Shown: piece after piece, positions 25,148-32,196 of the stretch | How the letters are laid out: each line of letters opens with the position of its first letter | Numbering within the stretch: the first letter of the stretch is position 1 | Source of the DNA: a virus | Strand: one strand, 5' to 3' | IMG/VR virus record: IMGVR_UViG_3300023179_000009 | Coordinates: 248,001 to 312,000 of that record | DNA length: 64,000 nucleotides | Program-made: the position numbers and the translations under genes | The notes under the pieces: generated by a model | Seen by the model: only the letters and a program-made list of their open reading frames with translations | What the model was told of the DNA's origin: nothing | Databases searched by the model: none

Positions 25148-26338
25148 ATGAAATATCAAGTCAATTTGTCACGCACAATTTCTAAGCGTATCCGACCAGA
25201 AAAGATTCAAGCCCAAGTAGACTTTTTAATTCAAAGAGCCATGAACGGTAATCGTGGCAGGTGTTGGGCCTTTGAGTGCGAAAGCGTCAACGGTCCAGAA
25301 TCCACACCGGCTGGTTGGAAATATTCTTGTGATGTAAGTTTTGAAAAAACCAGCGGCAAAGGAATTGGTGGAGAAATTGAATTTAAACAGTGGCAAGATA
25401 TTAAAGCCATGTTAACCCAAACAGGCAAAAATTCAAAGTTCCAAGATAGCCCTTGGATAATCACCGACAATAACGAATCTTTCTCAGAATCGGATGTTGA
25501 AGAAAACAATAGCTCAGTTGACGGCGTAAGCACCGTTGCCGCTTGTGTTTCTGATAAAGTTTTGGATTGGCAGGATCTAAAGTTTCCAGAAGAATTACTT
25601 GAAGGTGATGAAGCACTTGCTGGTCATCCTGCTTTTTGTGATCTTTATGATTTGGGACCGCAAATTCGAACCGTGTTGTCGGCTATCAAGCGTGCAGTTG
25701 ATACAAACGGCGCTAGTAGATACCACTCTGTTTTGTATGGCGAACCTGGGTGTGGAAAGACTAGCACTCTTCGTGCAGTAGAAAAACTTTTCGGTCCTGG
25801 ATCGGTTTTGCATTTGGATGCCACAACCACAACCAAGGCTGGTATTGAGAAATTGTTTTTCAATGAGTTAAAGCAATACCCAAGGCTTGTTTTTCTTGAA
25901 GAAGCAGAGAAGGCACCCGAAGATGGTTTAAAGATTTGGTTAGGTGCCTTGGATGATCGTGGCGAACTTCGAAAGGTAAACTTTCGTCAAACGCAAGTGC
26001 GTGAGATACAGATATTGTTTTTTTGCACCGCCAATAACAAACGTGCTTTTGACAACATGATGGGAACCGGTAGCGGTGAACCTGGCGCATTGTCTAGTCG
26101 CTGTGTAAATGAAATTCAATTTCCTCGACCTGCCGAAAGTACACTTCGAAAGATTTTAGAAAAAGAAATTGATCTTAAAGGCGGAAACAAAAAATGGGTA
26201 ACTCCATGTTTGGATCTTGCTCGTGAATTAAAAGTTGCAGATCCAAGAAAAGTTAAAGCCTTCCTTACTGGCGGGGATAGACTTTTGGATGGATCTTTTC
26301 AAGAAGATCAAAGGTCAATTCGCAAAGTAAATGTTTGA
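25148..26338 (+). CDS. AAA ATPase with unusual N-terminal domain
   Basis: 396 residues. An N-terminal region of about 130 residues of unknown fold and an acidic Ser-rich linker are followed by an AAA core with Walker A GEPGCGKTST near 202, Walker B RLVFLEEAEKAPED (Glu-Glu instead of Asp-Glu), a sensor-like FFCTANN, and an arginine-finger candidate ALSSRC. The C-terminal lid has a DPRKVKAFLTGG segment. It resembles clamp-loader/RuvB-like remodelers. AAAGGAA precedes the ATG; the end overlaps the next gene by 8 bp. Confidence 0.7.
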   Translation: MKYQVNLSRTISKRIRPEKIQAQVDFLIQRAMNGNRGRCWAFECESVNGPESTPAGWKYSCDVSFEKTSGKGIGGEIEFKQWQDIKAMLTQTGKNSKFQDSPWIITDNNESFSESDVEENNSSVDGVSTVAACVSDKVLDWQDLKFPEELLEGDEALAGHPAFCDLYDLGPQIRTVLSAIKRAVDTNGASRYHSVLYGEPGCGKTSTLRAVEKLFGPGSVLHLDATTTTKAGIEKLFFNELKQYPRLVFLEEAEKAPEDGLKIWLGALDDRGELRKVNFRQTQVREIQILFFCTANNKRAFDNMMGTGSGEPGALSSRCVNEIQFPRPAESTLRKILEKEIDLKGGNKKWVTPCLDLARELKVADPRKVKAFLTGGDRLLDGSFQEDQRSIRKVNV

Positions 26339-26834
26339 TGTTAAAAAAATAATTTATTTGAAAAAAAATCTTTATTTAAATGATTTTAATTCAAATAATA
26401 TTGTTTTTGTTCCTAATATTTTGAGCGATAGTGGAGTTTTTACTTCTTCTTTTGAATCAGAGGAAGCAAAAAAGCATTATCTAGATTGGTACAAAAAAGG
26501 GGTTTGGAAACAAGATAATGTTTGGTTTTGCAAAAACTTTGTTCTTGGTCAAACTCAATTCCTAAAATGCAATTTTAATGAATTAGATTTTTTTGTTGCC
26601 AATATGCTTTGCAAAAAAGGATTAGGTGGAGTCAGATCTCTTAGGTACAATTCTTTTTCTCGTTGTATGGATTTGTTGGTTTCTTTTTGTGAGAAACATA
26701 GTTTTGATTTGTCTAAAGTTGAAGTTAGAATCAACTACGGTAGTTTCGAAAAAGGAGTTGATTGGAAATTGGTTGAAAGTCTGATATTTGATTGTTGGGT
26801 CGAAAGAGGCTTGCAAGTAAAAATTTATCTTTGA
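26331..26834 (+). CDS. Uncharacterised protein
   Basis: 167 residues, no recognised domain. It is very AT-rich and aromatic (WYKKGVWKQDNVWFCKNFV). Its start overlaps the end of the AAA gene by 8 bp, with no Shine-Dalgarno, so translation is probably coupled. The next gene begins 7 bp after its stop. Confidence 0.6.
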   Translation: MFDVKKIIYLKKNLYLNDFNSNNIVFVPNILSDSGVFTSSFESEEAKKHYLDWYKKGVWKQDNVWFCKNFVLGQTQFLKCNFNELDFFVANMLCKKGLGGVRSLRYNSFSRCMDLLVSFCEKHSFDLSKVEVRINYGSFEKGVDWKLVESLIFDCWVERGLQVKIYL

Positions 26835-26841
26835 GGATAAG

Positions 26842-27996
26842 ATGGAATATTATCATTGGCAAACTATGGTTGATGAACATCGTTGGATTCATCGACAAGA
26901 CAAAAAGAGAGTTCGTAATCTGACTGATGCTCAGATTAGGGATATTGAAATGGAGAATATATTGACTACTCCATTTAAAAAAGAGTCTAATCGTTGGCGC
27001 AGAGTGATTCGTTTGACAGGAGAAAATGTTTGGATCAATGCTGGCAAGCCATACTACAACATTCACCCTCAAATGGTTAGGTCGCTTTGCAATACAAATT
27101 TAGACAAGATACCAGCAAATTTGATCGAAGTTCCGGCGGGTCTGGAGGCAGTAGTTTTTAGATTTGCCGAGGATGTTCCGATTCGCCATATCTCAAATGA
27201 TGGATTTCACACTGTGGCAGCAGATGAGGTGCATCATTCTCCCATTTATTGTAGATCAGTTTTGTTTGGAAAAATAAAAAACGATCATTCAAAAAATGTA
27301 GCTGAAAATATAAAGAAAACCGCAGGAGATTTTTTTCAATTAATGAACATGCCTTCTTTAAGCGACAGTGTAAAATCTGTTATAGATATGGCCTCTGAAG
27401 GCTTTTATAAAGATGTTGATGACTTTATGATAATGTGTGTTGACGAAGGCTTTAGAGTTAAAGATCGTGGCGTTGATAGAAGTTTGTGTAATTTGATCAC
27501 TATTAATTGCAAACATGGTCAAAGCGTCTCAGAAGCAATACAGACTACCGTAGAACAAGCCTCCGCTGGTGAACAGGCTGTTATGGTTACTATGGGTAAT
27601 CGTTTATCAAATCTAATTCGTGTGATCGTATCTGCTGGTTTTTTGGCAAATTGTCCTGAAGACGATTTGGTTGTCCCAGATATTTTGAGTGCTGATAAAC
27701 AAAGTTTCAAAGATGCCTCTCAACGTGGAGATTCGGCGGCAATCCAAACTATTGTTGAGCGTGCAAAAAGGCGTGGCAAAAACGGTTACAATATCGGCAC
27801 ATCAGAGATGTTCGTCTCAGAGAACGAATCTGAACATCAAAAACAATACGATAGCACCGGCAAACAATTAAGTTTTAGCCACTTACGTGGTGGTCATCCT
27901 CATGCCGTCAGATATGGTGAGGGCAAAAATAAAGTAAAAATTAAATGGTTTAGACCAACTAGAGTCAGGCCGGATCTGCCATTTAAAAATGTTTAA
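26842..27996 (+). CDS. Uncharacterised 384-residue protein
   Basis: The start is set by GAGGATAAG before the ATG. The middle has a hydrophobic, repeat-free helical region and a TTVEQASAGEQAVMVTMGNR segment. The C-terminus is histidine- and arginine-rich (SFSHLRGGHPHAVRYG, then KIKWFRPTRVRPDLP), a pattern I associate with uncharacterised phage proteins that end with a basic strand. No enzyme motif is clear. It is the last gene before the promoter at 28011. Confidence 0.65.
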   Translation: MEYYHWQTMVDEHRWIHRQDKKRVRNLTDAQIRDIEMENILTTPFKKESNRWRRVIRLTGENVWINAGKPYYNIHPQMVRSLCNTNLDKIPANLIEVPAGLEAVVFRFAEDVPIRHISNDGFHTVAADEVHHSPIYCRSVLFGKIKNDHSKNVAENIKKTAGDFFQLMNMPSLSDSVKSVIDMASEGFYKDVDDFMIMCVDEGFRVKDRGVDRSLCNLITINCKHGQSVSEAIQTTVEQASAGEQAVMVTMGNRLSNLIRVIVSAGFLANCPEDDLVVPDILSADKQSFKDASQRGDSAAIQTIVERAKRRGKNGYNIGTSEMFVSENESEHQKQYDSTGKQLSFSHLRGGHPHAVRYGEGKNKVKIKWFRPTRVRPDLPFKNV

Positions 27997-28010
27997 TTAT
28001 TTTTAAAACC

Positions 28011-28038
28011 TTGACGATCACATTTTCTAACGTATCAT
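28011..28038 (+). promoter_or_regulatory. Sigma-70-like promoter of the HTH gene
   Basis: TTGACG (28011-28016) and TATCAT (28033-28038) are 16 bp apart, in a gap directly after an unrelated stop and 29 nt before the GTG start at 28068. Confidence 0.55.
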
Positions 28039-28067
28039 GATTGTGTCACACATGAAGGGATTTCGCA

Positions 28068-29111
28068 GTGGACACTCAAGAAGATTTTGACTTTCTTAAA
28101 GCAATAGAAAACACAGAGCCCGACTTTGTTCGGGCATACCTTGGAGGCATTAAGTCAGATATGTCTAAGACAAATGTTCAACTTACCGTTCGTCAGTGCG
28201 CATCTTTACTTGGCGTTTGCCAGAATACTGTTCTCAACCACATCAAAGCAAACAAATTAAAAGCCAAACTTGTTGAAGGCCAGTGGTTTATACAAGAAAG
28301 CGATTTTGATTCATACAGGTCGTCTATTGTTGTTTCAAAAGGAAAAGATAGTCGTTCGATTATAAGATTTTCTAAAAAATCAAAAGAAACTAAAGTTTCT
28401 TCAAACAAAGAAGAGGTTCATGTCATGGATGAAAAAATTCGTTATCAAAAAGCAACCTCAAGAACTGTCACAGACTTTCTTCACGATTGGCACCGCAACA
28501 AGTCGTCCGGATTTTCCTTGTTGACTATTTGCAGAGACTTTAACCAAGTTTCAGCAAATCCAACCAATGAAAATCAGATGAGCGGGATTTTGTCATCGCT
28601 TAGAAACAAGGGAATAGTTATCCGCAAAGGCAAGGGCATTTACCAAGTTAGCCCTTCAATTGTCGGAGAAATAATTGAAGATCAATCGCATTCAACTACA
28701 GATACCACTCCAGAAACACAGGCAACTTTAATCGACACAGACATTGAGCAAATTCGCACTTCTTTGAAAAAGACTGAGCGAATGGCTGTTGAGGCTTTTA
28801 TAAGAAATCATGCTTCTCCCGGTGTTGATTTTTATTTTACAATCGCTGATGTTGCTCGTGAGTATCCGCATCTTGATCGCAACAAACTCGGCAAAGCTTG
28901 CGTTAACATGTGCCAAACCGGCAAACTTGTAAAGAGCCAAGGTTTGGGAGAATATGTTAAGCAAACTAAAGAAAACCATGTGCAAGAACGAAATCAGAGT
29001 GTCAAGCAACCTTCTACCGATAGCGTTCTTGAAAAAATTAATCGAATCATCAACTCTGACTTTGAAGATAAATTTAAAGAGGAACTTATAAAAGGAATTA
29101 TGCAAAATTAA
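28068..29111 (+). CDS. Helix-turn-helix DNA-binding protein (excisionase/MerR-like head)
   Basis: 347 residues. An N-terminal HTH of the excisionase type (LTVRQCASLLGVCQNTVLNH, then AKLVEGQWFIQESDF) is near residues 40-80. Two winged-helix-like regions seem to follow (ICRDFNQVSANPTNENQMSG ... IVIRKGKGIYQV, and IADVAREYPHLDRNKLGK). The start is GTG at 28068; a later ATG at 28161 would cut off part of the HTH approach. It is the gene immediately left of the Cas12 cassette and may regulate its surroundings (inference). Confidence 0.65.
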   Translation: MDTQEDFDFLKAIENTEPDFVRAYLGGIKSDMSKTNVQLTVRQCASLLGVCQNTVLNHIKANKLKAKLVEGQWFIQESDFDSYRSSIVVSKGKDSRSIIRFSKKSKETKVSSNKEEVHVMDEKIRYQKATSRTVTDFLHDWHRNKSSGFSLLTICRDFNQVSANPTNENQMSGILSSLRNKGIVIRKGKGIYQVSPSIVGEIIEDQSHSTTDTTPETQATLIDTDIEQIRTSLKKTERMAVEAFIRNHASPGVDFYFTIADVAREYPHLDRNKLGKACVNMCQTGKLVKSQGLGEYVKQTKENHVQERNQSVKQPSTDSVLEKINRIINSDFEDKFKEELIKGIMQN

Positions 29112-29117
29112 TTTTTC

Positions 29118-29154
29118 ATGGAAAAAAATCTTTTACCAAAAGAAGAACTAAATC
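29118..29154 (+). repeat. Left 37-bp direct repeat bounding the Cas12-CRISPR cassette
   Basis: Identical over 37 bp to 31770-31806, the first 12 codons of the MscL-like gene. Here the frame stops after two more codons (CTA TGT TAG), leaving a 14-codon remnant. The match begins exactly at the ATG and ends one base before the Cas12 start region. Confidence 0.92.
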
Positions 29155-29155
29155 T

Positions 29156-30781
29156 ATGTTAGAACAAGAAGAAAATAATTGTGTTGTTATTAAAGTTCCA
29201 TTGATTTGTAACCAAAAGCAAATTAAATTGCTTAAAAGTAGATTTAATTCTTCTAGAGTTTTTTATAATTCTTGTTTAGCAGAGTGCGAAAGAAGAAGGA
29301 AAATTCTTGTCGTTCATCCTAATCGTATCGAAGCCAATAGAATATACAAAGAATTAAAAGAAAAAGACAAACAAGTTAAAGAAAAAAAAATTACTAGAAG
29401 TTCTTATGACTTTAAAAAGAACAAAGAACTCTATAGTTCTCTTTATCGAAAATCTGAGAGGGAGACGGGTTTTTATTTAAGATCTAGTGCCACAAATGAT
29501 ATGACAAATTCTTTAGAACAATGGGTTTCGAATGTAAGAAATGGAACCAATATTGAAAAAGAGTTGGATAGCCACACCTGTATGACTTTAATGGATCGAG
29601 CATTTAAAGCATCTAAAAGAGTTTTAAATGCTCGATGGGTATTTAATAAGAAAAAAAACACTTACATAAAACCATCGGTTCAGTTTAAGAGTGTAAAAAA
29701 ACCAATCCTTAGCATTTCTAGCAAAAGCCAAAAATCTTCTCTTAAATTTTTATTAGAAAGCAAAACAATTCGGGTTCCTCATGTCGTTTGGACAATTAAC
29801 AAAAAAGCAATATGGCCTATTTTAAATTTGGACCCAATTGATCCTTATCATAACTTTTTAATTGAAAACTACCACAAAGTGGGTCATATTAAATTGTGTC
29901 GTGAAGAAATTAAAGGAAAGTGGGTTTATTCTATGCAGGCTACTTGTAGCATAGATTCAATGAGTAAATTTTATTTGGGAGTTAAACCAAAATATTTAGG
30001 TGAAGGTGTTTGTGGAGTTGATATTGGAGCAAGCGACTTTGCCTTTTCAGCACCGAACCACTCGGAAATTACAAAATTATTTCCGGAGTTTGATTTAGGT
30101 GTTGAGAAAAAGTTAAAGCAACTACACAAACAAAATTCTCGTATGCTCAGACAGAACAACCCAAACAATTTTGAGCCTGATACTTGGGAAAAAAATCCCA
30201 ATGGCAAACTAATTAAGAAATTTGGATCACAAAAAAAGGGTTGCAAAAATTTTATTAGCAAAAGGCACAAAAAAGTGCTACTTCAGATGAAGGAAATTTA
30301 TAGAAAACTCAAAGAAAGTCGTAGCATTTCTCATAAAAAAGCGGCAATTCGCTTACGTTCAAAAGCCGACAATCTAAGAATGGAAGATCTCAACTATTTT
30401 TCGTGGCAAAAAGGCGGCATGGGCAAATCATCCCAAATACGCTCTCCCGGACTATTTAGTAAAACTTTAGAGAACACATTCAAAAAAACCGGCGGTAAGG
30501 TTGAAAAAATTGATCCTTTTAAATCTTGTCTTTCGCAAATTTGTCCCAATTGCGGAAGCAAAAAAAAGAAAGAAAGAAGTCAGGATTGGCACGAGTGCGA
30601 AGAGTGCGGTTACGGTAAGAAATTTCCAGTTCAAAGAGACTTGAATTCTGCTATGCTTGCGTGTACAGTTGATTTGAAAACTCAAACTGTCGATGTGGAA
30701 GAAGCCAAAAAACTTCTTCGGGATAGAGGACCGATCCTGCGGACGACATCGGCTAGTTTTAAAAAAGGTGCGAAGAACTAG
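29156..30781 (+). CDS. Compact Cas12-like (TnpB-related) RNA-guided nuclease
   Basis: 541 residues. A split RuvC nuclease with all expected residues: RuvC-I GVDIGASDFAF (Asp289), RuvC-II LRMEDLNYFSW (Glu410), a zinc ribbon CPNCGS...CEECGY (Cys463, 466, 481, 484), and RuvC-III VQRDLNSAM (Asp495). The N-terminal 280 residues are basic and helical, as in REC/wedge regions of small Cas12 proteins. Size and layout fit hypercompact type V effectors (Cas12f or V-U groups); the subtype cannot be set by eye. A CRISPR array and a candidate tracrRNA follow. No adaptation genes are present. It starts 2 nt after the left direct repeat. A free-standing TnpB is less likely because of the array. Confidence 0.9.
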   Translation: MLEQEENNCVVIKVPLICNQKQIKLLKSRFNSSRVFYNSCLAECERRRKILVVHPNRIEANRIYKELKEKDKQVKEKKITRSSYDFKKNKELYSSLYRKSERETGFYLRSSATNDMTNSLEQWVSNVRNGTNIEKELDSHTCMTLMDRAFKASKRVLNARWVFNKKKNTYIKPSVQFKSVKKPILSISSKSQKSSLKFLLESKTIRVPHVVWTINKKAIWPILNLDPIDPYHNFLIENYHKVGHIKLCREEIKGKWVYSMQATCSIDSMSKFYLGVKPKYLGEGVCGVDIGASDFAFSAPNHSEITKLFPEFDLGVEKKLKQLHKQNSRMLRQNNPNNFEPDTWEKNPNGKLIKKFGSQKKGCKNFISKRHKKVLLQMKEIYRKLKESRSISHKKAAIRLRSKADNLRMEDLNYFSWQKGGMGKSSQIRSPGLFSKTLENTFKKTGGKVEKIDPFKSCLSQICPNCGSKKKKERSQDWHECEECGYGKKFPVQRDLNSAMLACTVDLKTQTVDVEEAKKLLRDRGPILRTTSASFKKGAKN

Positions 30782-30980
30782 TACTCACTCTAATTGAAAA
30801 ATTAGTTTGCCGAAAAATCTACTTTTTAGAAAAACACCTAAAGAGTCAGAGTACCTCGTCCGTGAAACTACGAGCGATTTAGAATGACAGCCCTCATCGG
30901 AATAGTTTTAAATCGTCGTGGTCTCGTCTTTTGTTGCGAGAGGTACGGTGGCGTTAAAAACCGCCGTACCTCTCGTTTTT
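30782..30980 (+). ncRNA. Candidate tracrRNA
   Basis: This 200-nt region lies between the Cas12 stop and the CRISPR leader. CTCGTCTTTTGTT at 30923-30935 complements repeat bases AACAAAAGATGAG over 13 positions (one G-U). A second partial anti-repeat, TGACAGCCCTCATC at 30885-30898, complements the GATGAG...TGTCA part of the repeat. The 5' part folds: GTACTC ACTCT with AGAGT CA GAGTAC, and CTCGT (30855-30859) with ACGAG (30870-30874). It ends at a strong terminator. No separate promoter is clear, so it may be the 3' UTR of the cas mRNA. Expression is not proven. Confidence 0.65.
30937..30980 (+). terminator. Rho-independent terminator of the cas/tracrRNA unit
   Basis: CGAGAGGTACGGTGG pairs with CCGCCGTACCTCTCG (15 bp, one G-U) across a 9-nt loop, and five T follow. 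It begins one base after the 3' anti-repeat. Confidence 0.88.
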
Positions 30981-31073
30981 ACTTAAATACTGTGTTGTCA
31001 ATGATTTACAGAACTCTTATTTTGTTTTTTGATATTTGATGGATCTAAATTTTAACAACCTCTCGCAAAGGTC

Positions 31074-31102
31074 TTGTTTTTTGTTGTGGTTTTTTGTATA
31101 AT
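31074..31102 (+). promoter_or_regulatory. Pre-crRNA promoter in the CRISPR leader
   Basis: TTGTTT (31074-31079), a 17-bp spacer and TATAAT (31097-31102) form a good sigma-70 promoter. The expected start, about 31109, is about 5 nt before the first repeat. The leader between the terminator and the repeat is AT-rich and holds no gene. Confidence 0.75.
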
Positions 31103-31113
31103 TTTAATGTGCT

Positions 31114-31772
31114 ATTGCAGTACTTAAAACAAAAGATGAGTATGTCAAGTGGTCTCTAGGGCATCGTTGGCGTCTCGGTAAACCAAATTGCAGTACTTAA
31201 AACAAAAGATGAGTATGTCAAGAGGGCATCGTTGGCGTCTCGGTAAACCAAATTGCAGTACTTAAAACAAAAGATGAGTATGTCAAGGACATTGAGAAGG
31301 TACTCGGAATCTTGTTCGGGGGATTGCAGTACTTAAAACAAAAGATGAGTATGTCAAGGTGCTGCTCAGGCGTTAGTGGAGGTTTGTTGGTAGCCAATTG
31401 CAGTACTTAAAACAAAAGATGAGTATGTCAAGAATTAGCGGCAGTACGAGCCACCGACCATCAGCAGATTGCAGTACTTAAAACAAAAGATGAGTATGTC
31501 AAGGAAACCCAAGTCCATAGACGCAAGAGGCAAAAACGGATTGCAGTACTTAAAACAAAAGATGAGTATGTCAAGTACCGATGGGCTACCAAAAACATCG
31601 CCAGGGCGGCAAAATTGCAGTACTTAAAACAAAAGATGAGTATGTCAAGATGACCAAGGCAAAAACCCGCCATTGCAGTACTTAAAACAAAAGATGAGTA
31701 TGTCAAGGTCAAGTGGCGTATTATTAGACAACGTGAGTTCTCATTGGATTTCAGTGCTTAAAACAAAAGATG
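31114..31772 (+). CRISPR. CRISPR array: nine 36-bp repeats plus one degenerate terminal repeat
   Basis: Nine identical 36-bp repeats start at 31114, 31187, 31252, 31323, 31397, 31468, 31540, 31614 and 31672. Each begins ATTGCAGTACTTAAAAC and ends GATGAGTATGTCAAG. A tenth at 31748-31772 keeps 23 of its first 25 bases and then becomes the MscL-like gene. Spacers are 37, 29, 35, 38, 35, 36, 38, 22 and 40 nt. Spacer 2 equals the last 29 nt of spacer 1. Spacers 1, 5 and 7 are about 54-57 % GC against an AT-rich phage. The degenerate last repeat and the promoter place the leader on the left, so the crRNA runs on the + strand, the same as cas12. Confidence 0.98.
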
Positions 31773-31806
31773 GAAAAAAATCTTTTACCAAAAGAAGAAC
31801 TAAATC
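31770..31806 (+). repeat. Right 37-bp direct repeat bounding the Cas12-CRISPR cassette
   Basis: Identical to 29118-29154. The final, truncated CRISPR repeat supplies the A of the ATG, so the cassette junction falls exactly at the start codon. Confidence 0.92.
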
Positions 31807-32195
31807 GTTATAAGCAATTTGCTTTTAAAGACGATATGTTCAAATTGGCTATAGGTTTTATTTTAGGCAATTCTTTCAATAATGTGGTTGGTGGAATTAG
31901 CAGTTTTCTAATTATGCCGGTGGTTAATTTTTTAACTACACAAACAGGAGAGAATTGGAGAACTATTGTTTTTTCGCCAGTGAGTGGTTTGGATTTTGAA
32001 CTAGGAAAACTTTTAGGAACTTTTGTAGATTTTTTACTAACATCTATTGTTCTTTATGTAATTTACGTTAAAATTTTAGGGTCAATAAAAAAACAAGAAG
32101 AAGATTGTAATTTGAAACAATGCAATCGTTGTCTAAGTTTAATTCATGTTGACGCAACAAGATGCAAGTTCTGCACCAGCCCAATTAAAAAATAA
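31770..32195 (+). CDS. MscL-like mechanosensitive channel with zinc-ribbon tail
   Basis: 141 residues. The first helix FKDDMFKLAIGFILGNSFNNVV corresponds to MscL TM1 with its small-residue face; the periplasmic loop and TM2 (FVDFLLTSIVLYVIYVKIL) follow. After TM2 there is an added CNRCLSLIHVDATRCKFC zinc ribbon, absent from typical MscL. It would form a membrane channel that opens under tension. Its start codon now abuts the last CRISPR repeat with no Shine-Dalgarno, so expression may have changed after the cassette inserted. The end is 1 bp before the RNA ligase start. Confidence 0.82.
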   Translation: MEKNLLPKEELNRYKQFAFKDDMFKLAIGFILGNSFNNVVGGISSFLIMPVVNFLTTQTGENWRTIVFSPVSGLDFELGKLLGTFVDFLLTSIVLYVIYVKILGSIKKQEEDCNLKQCNRCLSLIHVDATRCKFCTSPIKK

Positions 32196-32196
32196 C

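Noticed and set aside
29156-30781. Plain IS200/IS605 or IS607 TnpB transposon
   Set aside because: No TnpA gene or transposon end hairpins were found, and a nine-repeat array with a promoter and anti-repeats follows it.
30841-30880. Hammerhead ribozyme-like GTCCGTGA...GAAAC pattern
   Set aside because: The CUGAUGA core is missing, so it is better read as part of the tracrRNA hairpins.
31461-31712. Minus-strand open frame over the CRISPR array
   Set aside because: It only translates the antisense of the repeats (LTYSSFVLSTAI recurring); no ribosome site, and the array is clear.
28068-32195. Adaptation genes cas1, cas2 or cas4 near the array
   Set aside because: None of the neighbouring proteins shows their motifs; the exonuclease at 33823 is DEDDh type, not Cas4.
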